DNA from: Acidimicrobium ferrooxidans
GTDB lineage: Bacteria; Actinomycetota; Geothermincolia; Fen-727; Anoxymicrobiaceae
DNA length: 64,000 nt
NCBI GenBank assembly: GCA_020723485.1
Contig: DYIU01000005.1
Coordinates: 171,603-235,602, forward strand
Direction: 5' to 3'
Part shown: in pieces, positions 43,149 to 52,005 of the stretch
Layout: each line of letters opens with the position of its first letter
Position numbering within the stretch: the stretch's first letter is position 1
Position numbers and translations under genes: made by a program
The notes under the pieces: model-generated
Seen by the model: the letters and a program-made list of their open reading frames with translations, nothing else
What the model was told of the DNA's origin: nothing
Databases searched by the model: none

Positions 43149-44372
43149 ATGGAGATTCTGGACAAAGAGCGCAGGGTCTACGTCCTCGGCGGGGGGATAT
43201 CCAAGTTCGCCGCCGAGCGTACGGACGGCAACATGCGCGACTGGATGAACGAGGCTGTGATCGAGGCGCTGGAGGATTCAGGCACGAAGATCGAAGACAT
43301 CGAGCACAGCACCACCAGTTACTTCAGCGACCACTTCGACAAGCAGTTGAAGGCCGGGGCCATCTTCCACGACAACATCGGCATGTGCCCCAAGCCGAAC
43401 GTGCGCGTCGAGGGCGGCGGCGGCACCGGCGGGCTGGCCATAAGGAACGCCTACGCCTACATCAAGTCCGGCCTCTGCGACTCGATGATAGTGTTCGGCG
43501 GAGAGAACATGGGGCGCCAGGTCCCCTCCGACGTGGCCCAGCAGTTCATAGCGCTCGCGTCGGACACCGACTGGGAGGTCCAGGTCGCGGGCTTCTACAT
43601 CGCCTACTACGCGATGATGATGACCGCTCACATGGACAGGTACGGGACGAAGGAAGAGCAGTTCGCGACCATCAGCGTCAAGAACCACCGCAACGCGATG
43701 TACAACCCCAAGGCGCACTACCCGATGGACATCACGGTAGAGGACGTCATGAACTCCAAGATGATCACCTACCCGTACAAACTCCTCGACAACTGCCTGC
43801 TCTCCGACGGCGCGGCGTGCCTGGTGTTCTCCACCGAGGAGTGGGCTAAGAAGAACGCCAGGTCATGGGGCGCCAAGCCGACCATCGAGGTCACCGGCAC
43901 CGGCTGCGGGACCGACTTCATGAGGATGGCCGACAGGCCGTTCCCCGATCCCGGCATCACGCACTTCAGGGGCAAGCAGTTCGGCTCTCAGCAGGCCTAC
44001 AAGATGGCCGGCATCAAGCACCCGCGCGAGGACCTCGACTGCTTTGAGGTCCACGACGCCTACTCGGGCGTCGAGCTCGTATCGTACGAGGACCTCGGCC
44101 TGTGCAAGCCGGGCGAGAGCGGGAAGCTGGCCGAGAAGGGCGTCTTCGATCTCGGCGGTGACCTGCCGACCAATACATCCGGCGGCCTCATCGGCTTCGG
44201 GCACCCGGTCGGCGCCACCGGCCTCGGCCAGGGCGTCGAGGTGCTCCGCCAGCTGCGCCAGGAGGCGGACCCCAAGCGCCAGGTCGAGCTAAACTCCAAG
44301 CGCGGTGCCATGGACTCCCACGGCGGGACCGGCACGTTCTGCGCGATAAACATCTTCGAGAGGAGGGACTGA
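43149..44372 (+). CDS. Thiolase-like protein (Ltp2/SCPx-type) without nucleophilic Cys
   Basis: About 407 aa; ATG 43149 fits the SD AAAGGG better than ATG 43137. The fold is thiolase (YVLGGGISKF start, SMIVFGGENMG, C-terminal LIGFGHPVGATGLGQG with the His kept). The nucleophile loop near residue 90 reads EGGGGTGG instead of CASG, and the second Cys loop is SHGGTGT. The loss of Cys together with an adjacent DUF35 gene is the pattern of the steroid side-chain retro-aldolase Ltp2-ChsH2. A carbon-carbon bond-cleaving or -forming role on a CoA ester is my inference. Confidence 0.8.
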   Translation: MEILDKERRVYVLGGGISKFAAERTDGNMRDWMNEAVIEALEDSGTKIEDIEHSTTSYFSDHFDKQLKAGAIFHDNIGMCPKPNVRVEGGGGTGGLAIRNAYAYIKSGLCDSMIVFGGENMGRQVPSDVAQQFIALASDTDWEVQVAGFYIAYYAMMMTAHMDRYGTKEEQFATISVKNHRNAMYNPKAHYPMDITVEDVMNSKMITYPYKLLDNCLLSDGAACLVFSTEEWAKKNARSWGAKPTIEVTGTGCGTDFMRMADRPFPDPGITHFRGKQFGSQQAYKMAGIKHPREDLDCFEVHDAYSGVELVSYEDLGLCKPGESGKLAEKGVFDLGGDLPTNTSGGLIGFGHPVGATGLGQGVEVLRQLRQEADPKRQVELNSKRGAMDSHGGTGTFCAINIFERRD

Positions 44373-44373
44373 T

Positions 44374-44904
44374 ATGGGTCTCGAGCAGATCAACACACTC
44401 ATGGAGGTCTTCACGGCCGAGGACCCCATGCCGTTCATGCACCCGGAGGGAGACCCCTGGAAGGACTTCCGCGAGGTGATGCGTCTCGAGTGGAAAATGG
44501 ACTTCACCTACAAGCACGTCCTGGGGAAGTATTCCAAGTTCTTCATCGAGCTCGCGAACAAGAAGTTCGTGACGACCGAGTGCCCCGGCTGCGGCAAGGT
44601 CTGGGGTATCCCCAGGCCGGTCTGCGCCGACTGCCTGACCATCACGAAGTGGAAAGAGCTGCCCGGGACAGGCACGCTCGTCGGGTACTCCGTCTCCCAG
44701 TTCGTCCCGGCCTTCATGAAGGTCGAGATACCGTACGTGCTGTCGGTAGTGAAACTGGACGGCGCCGACACGCCGTTCACGCACCAGCTGCGCAACTACG
44801 GCGACTCGACCGATAACATAAAGGTCGGCATGCCGGTCAAGGTGGCCTACACCGAGGAGAAGGTCGACCACCCTCTCCTTCTGATGTACTTCGAGCCGGC
44901 GTAA
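44374..44904 (+). CDS. DUF35 zinc-ribbon/OB-fold protein, thiolase partner
   Basis: The 176-aa protein starts one base after the thiolase-like stop, behind GGAGGGA. An N-terminal helical part is followed by a rubredoxin-like zinc ribbon (CPGCGKVWGIPRPVCADC) and an OB-fold (GTGTLVGYSVSQFV, IPYVLSVVKLDG, GMPVKVAYTEE). DUF35 proteins form tight complexes with thiolase-superfamily enzymes, as in archaeal acetoacetyl-CoA thiolase/HMG-CoA synthase and the Ltp2 aldolases. It should be the obligate partner of the preceding protein. Confidence 0.85.
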   Translation: MGLEQINTLMEVFTAEDPMPFMHPEGDPWKDFREVMRLEWKMDFTYKHVLGKYSKFFIELANKKFVTTECPGCGKVWGIPRPVCADCLTITKWKELPGTGTLVGYSVSQFVPAFMKVEIPYVLSVVKLDGADTPFTHQLRNYGDSTDNIKVGMPVKVAYTEEKVDHPLLLMYFEPA

Positions 44905-44927
44905 AGCCCAAATATACTGCAACCACT

Positions 44928-44954
44928 GAGCCGGGGCTCTTCCAGCCCCGGCTC
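44928..44954 (+). terminator. Intrinsic terminator after the DUF35 gene
   Basis: GAGCCGGGGCT and AGCCCCGGCTC form an 11-bp stem with a five-base loop (CTTCC), followed by ATTT. It lies between convergent genes and may work both ways. Confidence 0.75.
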
Positions 44955-44958
44955 ATTT

Positions 44959-44970
44959 GGGGTCAGACCA
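44959..44970 (+). repeat. GGGGTCA-family repeat, truncated
   Basis: GGGGTCAGACCA immediately after the terminator and one base before the stop codon of the DUF362 gene; only the core of type A is kept. Confidence 0.5.
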
Positions 44971-44971
44971 T

Positions 44972-47731
44972 TCAGAACCCGGTGGAGCAGGTGCCGCCGG
45001 TCCGGTTGTTCCAGTAGACGGCACGTTCGCAGGCGACGGGAGAAGTCGCGGTCACCCTCGTGGAGAGGTTGCCCGTATGGAAGTCGTCGAGCCTCACGGT
45101 GCTGCGCGCGCCGGCCGCGAGCTCGAAACCGGTCAGCTCCTTTTCTCCCCCCTCGGTCATGGCGTAGACCCTGACCGTGGAAGGGACAGTGCCCGGGTTC
45201 TGCACGACCAGCCAGGTGTCGAAGCCGAAGTCGGTGCAGCCTTCCGCGAGGAAGACCTCCGTTGCGGGCGCCGTCATGCCTGAAGCCGAATGGCCGGCCC
45301 TGCCGCCCGGCACCCCCCAGAGCATCGAACGTTCCGCGACTATCGGGGTGCTCGAGTGGACCCTGGTCGCTACGTCGGTGTCCCCAAGTACGTCATTCAC
45401 CTTCAGAGTAACCCTCCTGCCCGCCGGAACGGTGATGTTCTTCCTCGCGCTCCCGGCACCGGCGGCTGCCGGCGTCATGAAATCGAGGGAGACCGCCGCC
45501 TCGGAGCCGCCCGGGTTGAGGAAGGTAAGGTAGGTCTCGAACCCCCACCCGGTACACCCTTCAGCGAAGTACCAGTCGGCAGACGGAGCGGCGATGCCCA
45601 TCGAGCCGGAACCGCCCCTGCGGCCGTTCCAGTACATGGAACGCTCAACGACCACGGGCGCGTCGGCAACGACCCTCGTGGCTACCTGGGATCCGGGGAC
45701 CGTGTCCGCGGCGAACAGGGTCCTGCGTGTGTACGCCGGGACCGTGACGCTCGGGCCGGGGACCTCGCCCGATGGTGTCCAGTAAGTCAAGTGCGCCGTC
45801 GTATCCGCCGCCCCCGGGTTCAGTATCTCAATCCAGGTCTCGAAGCCGTCGGCGGTATGACCGTCCGCGAGATACCAATCCGTCGCGCCCGAATCGACGG
45901 CCGAGGCGCCGTGTCCCTCAATCCGGTCGCTCCAGTACATGGCCCGCTCGGCGTACACCGGCCGGTCGGAACCTACCCTTATCCCCGCGCTCAGTCCCCA
46001 GATATCGGAAGCCGCGTTGAACGTCATCCTTGAGCGCGCCGGGACCTGGACCGGGTCCTTGTTGCGGCCGCCCTCGTCGGTCATGTAGGAGAGGTAGACC
46101 GTGGCGGGCTGGTCGTTCGGGTTGGCCACGACCACCCAGGTCTGGAAGCCGTATCCGGTGCAGCCCTCGGCGAGAAACGACTCGTAGGGCGTAGCGACGG
46201 GCGGCTCGGAGTCCCAGCCGGTATAGACGTTCATCATCGCCGGGTCCATCGTGACCTGCTTCCCACCTGCGAGGAGGACGTCCCTTGTCGTCGACATCAT
46301 CTGGTTGAACTGGTTCGCCTGGTACGGGTCATGGCGGGAGTTCCCGCTGACGGGCATCAGGATATTCTTCCCCGCGTAGCAGTCGAGCGCGATCGGGTCC
46401 ATGCTGGCCAGCAGTTTGTTTACCCTTACGGCCGTCTCGTAAGGCCCGTTGGGCCCTCCCGACGGCGTCACCCATATCGCGTCCACGACATTGAGGTCCG
46501 GGTAGCGGGCGACCAGCATCACCTTCCCGAATATGCCCTCGGTCACCATCGGGGTGTGGGGCGCGTTCTGCGTCCCCTTCCAGAGGTCCTGCACCCCCAT
46601 GAAATGCTTCACGCAGCAGGTGACGCCGGGGCCCCCATGGTCCTTGAGCACCGGCACGTTCAGGAACTTCAACCGGGAGTTGTCGTAGGTTGAGCCGTTG
46701 AAGACCCCGTGGCGCAGCGAGACGCGCGTACCGTAGACGGTCGTGAACTTCGGGTAGCCCTCCTCTATCTCCGGGACATAGCAGTACCCGTCCCTCATGT
46801 CGCCGGAGCCGAACTCCTCCACGGAGAGGGTCTGCACGGCGGTCCAGTCGTAGACTGAGACCCGGTGCGAGCCCGCGAACATCATGGCTACGTCGTTGAA
46901 CGACTGGGTCCGGTCCTCGGCGTTGCAGCTCGAGGGGTTCTGGTTGTCCGGGCGGTTGTCCATGTAGGAGTCCCACTGGCCGTTCTCTACGATGACCACC
47001 TCCCCGGTGAACCCGTCCGGGTGGTGCACCACGGCGTTGACGAGCCCCTTCACCACGTCGGTGTTCGTGCCTCCCCTGTAGCGCCACTCGCCGTTCACCT
47101 TTATCAGGACCACGTCGTCGCTGCCGATTATCCCCCCGGGCCCGGCGGCCTGTCCCACACGGCTGCTCTTGAAGAAGTCCTGCCCGTTTCCGTCCATGAC
47201 GTTTATGAGGGAGTCCACGCCGCGTTCGGACTGGTTCGGTATCCCTTCCGCAACGTATATGTTCGATGCGGCGGCGGAGCCGGACCGGAGCTCGGGCGCC
47301 GCGAGGGTCGCCGCTGCGGCTTTCATCGCATCCAGAGAGCGGCCGGGCTCCCGTCCGGCGAGGCCGGCGGCGGACCAGGCTACGAGAGCGACCAGCACCA
47401 CTGCGCCGGCTGCCTCGAGACCCCTCACCAGCTTCTTCAACCACGGCCTGGAGATACGCTCGCCTGAGAGCATCCCCGGCAGCCTGGCCGCCAGCGGGAA
47501 GGTGGTGCCCGCGAATAGCAGCGCCGTGTTGGAGAGCGCGGCCTTCTGGCACGGGTAGTTGAGCCGCGAAGGCTTCCTGCCGGAGCGCAGGACGAGCCAT
47601 ACCAGGGAGAGTATGCCGATCAGGGTGACGTTGCCGTAGAGGGCCTTGCGGAGCCTGCTCACAACAGTCCGCCTTGACGCGCCGGGGCACCCCTTGCTTT
47701 CGGTTCCATGTGCTTCCATGGGCGTATTCAA
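44972..47731 (-). CDS. DUF362-domain protein with four C-terminal extracellular repeats
   Basis: The 919-aa protein has two N-terminal TM segments (LIGILSLVWLVL; AAGAVVLVALVAWSAAGLAG). A DUF362 domain follows (DDVVLIKVNGEWR, LNVPVLKDHGGPGVTCCVKHFMGVQDLW, ASMDPIALDCYAGKNIL). Then come four ~95-residue repeats of the xFLAEGCTxxGFxTWxxVxNP type ending in ERxMxW. DUF362 proteins are poorly understood and often contain Fe-S clusters; this one has a CC pair but no ferredoxin motif. The repeats are the same kind as in the C39-like protein, implying a shared surface module. Confidence 0.82.
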   Translation of the reverse strand: MNTPMEAHGTESKGCPGASRRTVVSRLRKALYGNVTLIGILSLVWLVLRSGRKPSRLNYPCQKAALSNTALLFAGTTFPLAARLPGMLSGERISRPWLKKLVRGLEAAGAVVLVALVAWSAAGLAGREPGRSLDAMKAAAATLAAPELRSGSAAASNIYVAEGIPNQSERGVDSLINVMDGNGQDFFKSSRVGQAAGPGGIIGSDDVVLIKVNGEWRYRGGTNTDVVKGLVNAVVHHPDGFTGEVVIVENGQWDSYMDNRPDNQNPSSCNAEDRTQSFNDVAMMFAGSHRVSVYDWTAVQTLSVEEFGSGDMRDGYCYVPEIEEGYPKFTTVYGTRVSLRHGVFNGSTYDNSRLKFLNVPVLKDHGGPGVTCCVKHFMGVQDLWKGTQNAPHTPMVTEGIFGKVMLVARYPDLNVVDAIWVTPSGGPNGPYETAVRVNKLLASMDPIALDCYAGKNILMPVSGNSRHDPYQANQFNQMMSTTRDVLLAGGKQVTMDPAMMNVYTGWDSEPPVATPYESFLAEGCTGYGFQTWVVVANPNDQPATVYLSYMTDEGGRNKDPVQVPARSRMTFNAASDIWGLSAGIRVGSDRPVYAERAMYWSDRIEGHGASAVDSGATDWYLADGHTADGFETWIEILNPGAADTTAHLTYWTPSGEVPGPSVTVPAYTRRTLFAADTVPGSQVATRVVADAPVVVERSMYWNGRRGGSGSMGIAAPSADWYFAEGCTGWGFETYLTFLNPGGSEAAVSLDFMTPAAAGAGSARKNITVPAGRRVTLKVNDVLGDTDVATRVHSSTPIVAERSMLWGVPGGRAGHSASGMTAPATEVFLAEGCTDFGFDTWLVVQNPGTVPSTVRVYAMTEGGEKELTGFELAAGARSTVRLDDFHTGNLSTRVTATSPVACERAVYWNNRTGGTCSTGF

Positions 47732-47810
47732 ACCTCCTGAACGCGCCCCCGGTGCCCGCTGCGCCGTACAGCGTTATTCTACACCTGTATCCGTCCCGCC
47801 GGAATGAGCC

Positions 47811-48467
47811 TCAGTTACTCTTGAGGGAAAGGACCACCGCCTGGGCGAAAGGCTCCGAAGAAGGAGGGCCGTCCCCCGTCACGAACTTGCCGTCCACGTC
47901 AACCGGATTTCCCGTGTAGTTGCAGCCCCCCGCTATGAGCTTGGACTCCTCACCCGGGAAGACCGTCCCGTTCTTTCCCTTCAGGACTCCGGCATTGGCC
48001 AGCACCACCGGGGCGATGCATATAGCCGCAACCGTCTTTCCCTGCCCGGCGAATTCGCGCGAGAGTTCGAGGAGAGGCTGGTAATCGTAGTACTCCTCGG
48101 CGCCGCCCCCGCCTATGATGACCAGGCCGGCATAGTCCTGTGACTTCGCGTCAGGTATCACGACGTCCGGTTCAACGCTCGTTCCATCCATGCCGACCGA
48201 CGCGGAGCCGCTGGAGTTTGCGACCGTTACCTTGTAGCCGGCGGCCTCGAGCGCGCTGCGGATTGTGGAGTACTCGATGTCGGAGAACCCCTGGTTCGCG
48301 AGCACCACCAGCACGCCGGACGCAGACTGCCCGGTCGAGGGCTTCGACTCCGGCTGCGACTTCTTCGCGGTCCCGGTGGACGCCTTGTCGGCGCCGCAGC
48401 CCGCCAGCAGGAATACCGCCATCACAATAGCCAGGAGTACGGCCGCCGCGATTCCTCTCTTCATCAT
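47811..48467 (-). CDS. DJ-1/PfpI-family lipoprotein
   Basis: The 218-aa protein has a lipoprotein signal (VMAVFLLAGC) and a Ser/Lys/Gln-rich spacer. The DJ-1/PfpI domain begins VLVVLANQGFSDIEY and has the nucleophilic Cys in AAICIAPVVLANAGVLKGK. Most relatives are cytoplasmic glyoxalases/deglycases or chaperones, so surface anchoring is notable. Its start overlaps the stop of the upstream MBL gene (ATGATGA), so they are coupled. Confidence 0.85.
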   Translation of the reverse strand: MMKRGIAAAVLLAIVMAVFLLAGCGADKASTGTAKKSQPESKPSTGQSASGVLVVLANQGFSDIEYSTIRSALEAAGYKVTVANSSGSASVGMDGTSVEPDVVIPDAKSQDYAGLVIIGGGGAEEYYDYQPLLELSREFAGQGKTVAAICIAPVVLANAGVLKGKNGTVFPGEESKLIAGGCNYTGNPVDVDGKFVTGDGPPSSEPFAQAVVLSLKSN

Positions 48468-49177
48468 CAGCTCTCCTTCCTCGAGACCCTGTCCCGCAGC
48501 CTGCCCAGCTTCTCAGGCGCGGACCTGTCCACTACGGGCCCGTGGCCCGGGCAGACCACGCTTACGTCCTTTTCCTCCAGGCGGTCCACGAGCACTCTTA
48601 TGGACCGCAGCGCCTCCTCGTAATCTACGGAGAATCCAACGGTGGGCGGTGTCAGGAACCGGTAGGTGTTTATGACCACGTCCCCGGTGAACAGGATGCT
48701 CCCTTCGCGCAGGTAGTAGCTGACCGAACCGGGGGTGTGGCCGGGGCCGTGTATGACCTCCACGCCACCCAGGATGTCGAGCACCTGCCCGTCCTCCAGG
48801 GGGAGGTCGACCGGAACGGGGGGCACCCTCGTCACCGAGTGCGCCGCCCCCGGCACCAGGAGCGAGGCGCGCCCGAGAATACCCTTCCAGTAGACGGAGC
48901 GCACGTAATCATCGCCGCAGAGGTAAGGCGCGTCCCCCGAGTGGGCGCAGACCGCGGCGCCGGAAAGCCCCGCGAGACCCGACGCGCCACCGGCGTGGTC
49001 CACGTGGAAATGGGTGAGCAGGATGTGGGTCACGTCCATGAGCGAGCGGCCGAGGGCGTTCACCTTCGCGGTGACCAGGCGGCGGCTCGCCGGGGCCCCG
49101 GTGTCGACCAGGACGAGCCCGTCCCCGTTCTCGACGATGTAGACGTTCTCAGCCATGAAGCCCGTGAGCCTGTGCAC
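48467..49177 (-). CDS. Metallo-beta-lactamase-fold hydrolase
   Basis: About 236 aa from GTG 49177 with GGAGG upstream; the track start would overlap the next gene. It shows the metal motif LLTHFHVDHAGG, a later His in IHGPGHTPGSVSYYL, Asp in LFTGDVV and a final CPGHGPVVD. It is of the glyoxalase II-like type acting on thioesters, lactones or similar. It is part of a five-gene minus-strand run (50549 to 47811). Confidence 0.88.
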   Translation of the reverse strand: MHRLTGFMAENVYIVENGDGLVLVDTGAPASRRLVTAKVNALGRSLMDVTHILLTHFHVDHAGGASGLAGLSGAAVCAHSGDAPYLCGDDYVRSVYWKGILGRASLLVPGAAHSVTRVPPVPVDLPLEDGQVLDILGGVEVIHGPGHTPGSVSYYLREGSILFTGDVVINTYRFLTPPTVGFSVDYEEALRSIRVLVDRLEEKDVSVVCPGHGPVVDRSAPEKLGRLRDRVSRKES

Positions 49178-49191
49178 GGGCCCTCCGCGCT

Positions 49192-49683
49192 TCAGTCCGG
49201 CCCCCCGGGCCGCGAGAGCAGCTTGCATACATGCTCCGGGTTGTTCACCGACACAACGTACGGCTTCCTACGGCCTTCGACCACCATCTTTATGCCCCGG
49301 CCGTTGCGAGTGTTGTACGCGACCGTCCCGTCCCGCCCGGAGCGGATGCCGTAGCCGTAGTAGTTCCTGAACTCGAGCGTGTAAACCTCACATGACTTAA
49401 TCTCGGCTTTCGGGAAGCTCTTCTTTACGAGCCCGAACCCGAAGGCGACCTCGGAGGCGGAGATCGAGAAGACCAGCACGCGGAAGTTGACCATCAGTGC
49501 GATGAGGGCGACGGCGATGACGGCGAAGACCACCACTAGCCAGGTCTCCCCCTTCAGGACGGCCCCAATGAGCACGGCGACATAGAGGGCTATCAGGCCC
49601 AGTATCATCAGCCAGAGCCAGGGCTCGTACGTCAGCTTCTCGCTGTAGACGACGTCGCTCACCGCGGGCTTGTCCCCGGACAT
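49192..49683 (-). CDS. Membrane protein with PH-like domain
   Basis: About 163 aa from ATG 49683 (SD GGAGGG). Two adjacent TM helices (LWLMILGLIALYVAVLIGAVL and VVVFAVIAVALIALMV) are followed by a C-terminal beta-rich segment (ISASEVAFGFGLVKKSFPKAEIKSCEVY...GIKMVVEGRRKPYVVSV) typical of bacterial PH-like membrane proteins. Function unknown. It lies between the hydrolase and MBL genes, in the same operon. Confidence 0.65.
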   Translation of the reverse strand: MSGDKPAVSDVVYSEKLTYEPWLWLMILGLIALYVAVLIGAVLKGETWLVVVFAVIAVALIALMVNFRVLVFSISASEVAFGFGLVKKSFPKAEIKSCEVYTLEFRNYYGYGIRSGRDGTVAYNTRNGRGIKMVVEGRRKPYVVSVNNPEHVCKLLSRPGGPD

Positions 49684-49694
49684 CGTCCCCTCCT

Positions 49695-50549
49695 TCACCC
49701 CGTGGCTTCACACCCCGTCAGAAAACGCCGGAGGGCCGAGTTGAACTCGTCGGGCCTGTCGAGCATGGAGACGTGCCCCGCCCCGCTGAGCGCGACGAGG
49801 AACGAGCCGCTCAGGAGCCTGTTCATCCTCTGGCCGACCTTGAGCGGGACCCCGAAGTCTCTTTCCCCCCACACCAGCAGGACCGGCTTCCGTATCTCGC
49901 GCAGCCTGCTGTCGAGCCTTGTGCACAGCGCCGTCCGCGCCGCCTTGATATAGGTGTCCATGTAAGCGTCGATGTCCGGGCGCTCCCTCAGCGCGGAAGC
50001 TTCCTGGACCATCGCCCGGGTGTAAACGTTCTCGACCTCGTATCCCGCCAGCCTGTGCGCCCACCGGTACTCGGGAAGCTTCGAGATGAAGAACAGGAGC
50101 CCGGGTTTGAGCCAGGCCTCCGGCAGCCTCTGCAGCGCGGCCTTCAGCGGCCGGGGGAAGCCGTGCGCTCCCGCCGAATCGACCAGGACCAGGTTCTCAA
50201 CCAGCTGCGGGTGCTCGAGCGTCAGGTGCAGCGCTATGAGCCCTCCTAGCGAATTTCCCGCGACCGTGGCGTTTCGCACTCCGAGATGCTCGAGCAGGTC
50301 GGCGACGACCCCCGTGAACGTCTCCAGCGAACAGTCGTTGTCCCGGAAGTCGGACCTGCCGAAGCCGGGGAGGTCGAGGGCGATGACCCGGTGGCTGTGT
50401 CTGAAGTACTCGATGTTGGGCGCCCAGTTCGTGACCGAGGCCCCGATGCCGTGCACGAAGAGCAGGGAGGGCCCGGAGCCCTCGTCGACGTAACAGACCC
50501 TCCCGCCGTCAAGCTCTAAGTACTTCGCGCGTTCGAGATACTGGAACAA
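49695..50549 (-). CDS. Alpha/beta-hydrolase
   Basis: The 284-aa protein starts with TTG (GGAG upstream). It shows the oxyanion HG motif LLFVHGIGAS and ALDLPGFGRSD. The nucleophile elbow is GNSLGG, with Asp in LLVWGERDFGVP and His in SGAGHVSML, completing the Ser-Asp-His triad. A cap of about 60 residues suggests an esterase, lipase or C-C hydrolase. Substrate unknown. Confidence 0.88.
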   Translation of the reverse strand: MFQYLERAKYLELDGGRVCYVDEGSGPSLLFVHGIGASVTNWAPNIEYFRHSHRVIALDLPGFGRSDFRDNDCSLETFTGVVADLLEHLGVRNATVAGNSLGGLIALHLTLEHPQLVENLVLVDSAGAHGFPRPLKAALQRLPEAWLKPGLLFFISKLPEYRWAHRLAGYEVENVYTRAMVQEASALRERPDIDAYMDTYIKAARTALCTRLDSRLREIRKPVLLVWGERDFGVPLKVGQRMNRLLSGSFLVALSGAGHVSMLDRPDEFNSALRRFLTGCEATG

Positions 50550-50581
50550 GACCGGCTCCAGACTGCCATGTGCCGCGGCCT

Positions 50582-50821
50582 TCAGGAGAAATCGCCCATC
50601 TTCTTGTGCCTGTCAACGGGCCTTCCCAGGTCCTCCACGGGTTTGTCCACATCGTGGAAGCACGAGCCTGGTTTCTCCGATTCCCTGACCTTCGGGTAGA
50701 TGACCTCCCTGAGGAACGCCATCGCGGCCCGGGGGTCCTCGTCCATCATCACCCGTTCGAGCTCCATCCGCTCGCTCTCGCCGAAAGAGACGGCCCATAC
50801 CTTCGCCAAATCGACCTCCAT
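50582..50821 (-). CDS. Small unknown protein (79 aa)
   Basis: The track shows a 171-aa ORF whose first half is a shadow of the nitroreductase gene. The likely real part starts at ATG 50821: MEVDLAKVWAVSFGES, then an acidic helical body and a Lys-rich end (GRPVDRHKKMGDFS). It sits 38 bp downstream of the nitroreductase stop on the same strand. No family recognised; SD is weak, so existence is moderately likely. Confidence 0.5.
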   Translation of the reverse strand: MEVDLAKVWAVSFGESERMELERVMMDEDPRAAMAFLREVIYPKVRESEKPGSCFHDVDKPVEDLGRPVDRHKKMGDFS

Positions 50822-50859
50822 ATCGCCGACAGCCGCCGGAATCACCGGTGGTGGCTCTT

Positions 50860-51978
50860 TTAGCAGTCTATCCCCAGCACGGTGACGGTCCTCTTTCCCG
50901 GCTTGAGCTGAGCCAGGCTGTTGACCGCCCGCTCGTCGATCCGGTCGGTGTACACGCGAACGCCGCAGCCCATTGATGCCGCCATGAGGGACATATGAGA
51001 AGTCGCGATCGGCACGTCGAACATCCAGAACGGCTTCTCGAGTACGCCCGAGCTGAATGTCGAGGGTTCCCCCGCGGCGACTATCGCCGCGCTCCACTGG
51101 TCGGTCTCGCCGCAGGCGCGCGCCAGCTCACCCAGCCTGTCGGCGTCCCTGACCACTACGAAGTGCCAAGCCTGGGAGTTGCTCGCGCTCGGCGCGATCC
51201 TGGCCGCTTCGAGGCAGGCCTCCACCGCGAGCTCGACCGGCACGCCGGCCCCTGCCCTCTCGATACCGATCACCTGCAGGAGGGCCGGTATGTCCTGCTC
51301 CGCAGCAGCCCGGAATCCGCCGGCCGAAATATCTGCCGGGCTGTAAGCCTCGAGCATGGTCTCGCTGTAGGCGATGGACCCGAGGGGCTTCCTCCTCCGC
51401 GACATGGTGTTCAGCATGAAGTTGTCGAGACTCAGCGTCTTCGCAGCGCTCCGAGGAGCGCCGATGCACACCACCGCGGGGACGTTCAGGGTCGGGTCCA
51501 GGTCGAGGACGTCCTTGACCTCCTCTGAGTTAACGCCGCCCAGCCAGCAGGTGCCGAGGCCGCGGCCGGTCAGCCAGAGCACGCAGTCCTCCACCGCCAT
51601 CGACACGAGCGGGAGCTCTCTGGGCCTCTCGGAGCCCACGTCTTCGTCCGGGACGGCTATCACCAGGAACGCGTGGACCGGGGCCCTGGAGAGCCAGAGG
51701 TTTATCTTGTTGGCGAAGCCCTTGTACGAGCGCCTTTTCAGGCGCTCTCCCACCTCCGGGTCCGTGACCGCGATCATCCCTCCAGGGCGAGCGCCGCGGG
51801 TCTCCAGCGACAGCGAGACGAGCTCCTCGAGGTCCCTGACCAGGCCTTCGCCCAGGCTCCCGGGGACATATTTCCGGCATGACCTGCGGGTGAACATCAG
51901 GTCCCACAGGGGCCATGGGCTCTCTGAAAGCGATGGATAATCGCGTGTAGGCCTGCGGTCGGCCTTTACCTCTGCCAT
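50860..51978 (-). CDS. Nitroreductase-like flavoprotein, two-lobed
   Basis: The 372-aa chain contains two nitroreductase-like halves. The first has FTRRSCRKYVPGSL and a C-terminal GLGTCWLGGVNSEEVKDVLDL. The second carries APSASNSQAWHFVVVRD and SHMSLMAASMGCGVRV. This single-chain pseudo-dimer resembles TM1586-type putative nitroreductases. It probably binds FMN and reduces nitro, quinone or enoate-like compounds with NAD(P)H. It is followed by a small unknown gene. Confidence 0.8.
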   Translation of the reverse strand: MAEVKADRRPTRDYPSLSESPWPLWDLMFTRRSCRKYVPGSLGEGLVRDLEELVSLSLETRGARPGGMIAVTDPEVGERLKRRSYKGFANKINLWLSRAPVHAFLVIAVPDEDVGSERPRELPLVSMAVEDCVLWLTGRGLGTCWLGGVNSEEVKDVLDLDPTLNVPAVVCIGAPRSAAKTLSLDNFMLNTMSRRRKPLGSIAYSETMLEAYSPADISAGGFRAAAEQDIPALLQVIGIERAGAGVPVELAVEACLEAARIAPSASNSQAWHFVVVRDADRLGELARACGETDQWSAAIVAAGEPSTFSSGVLEKPFWMFDVPIATSHMSLMAASMGCGVRVYTDRIDERAVNSLAQLKPGKRTVTVLGIDC

Positions 51979-52005
51979 TGCGCTCCTTCCGTCCCCGTTC
52001 TTCCG

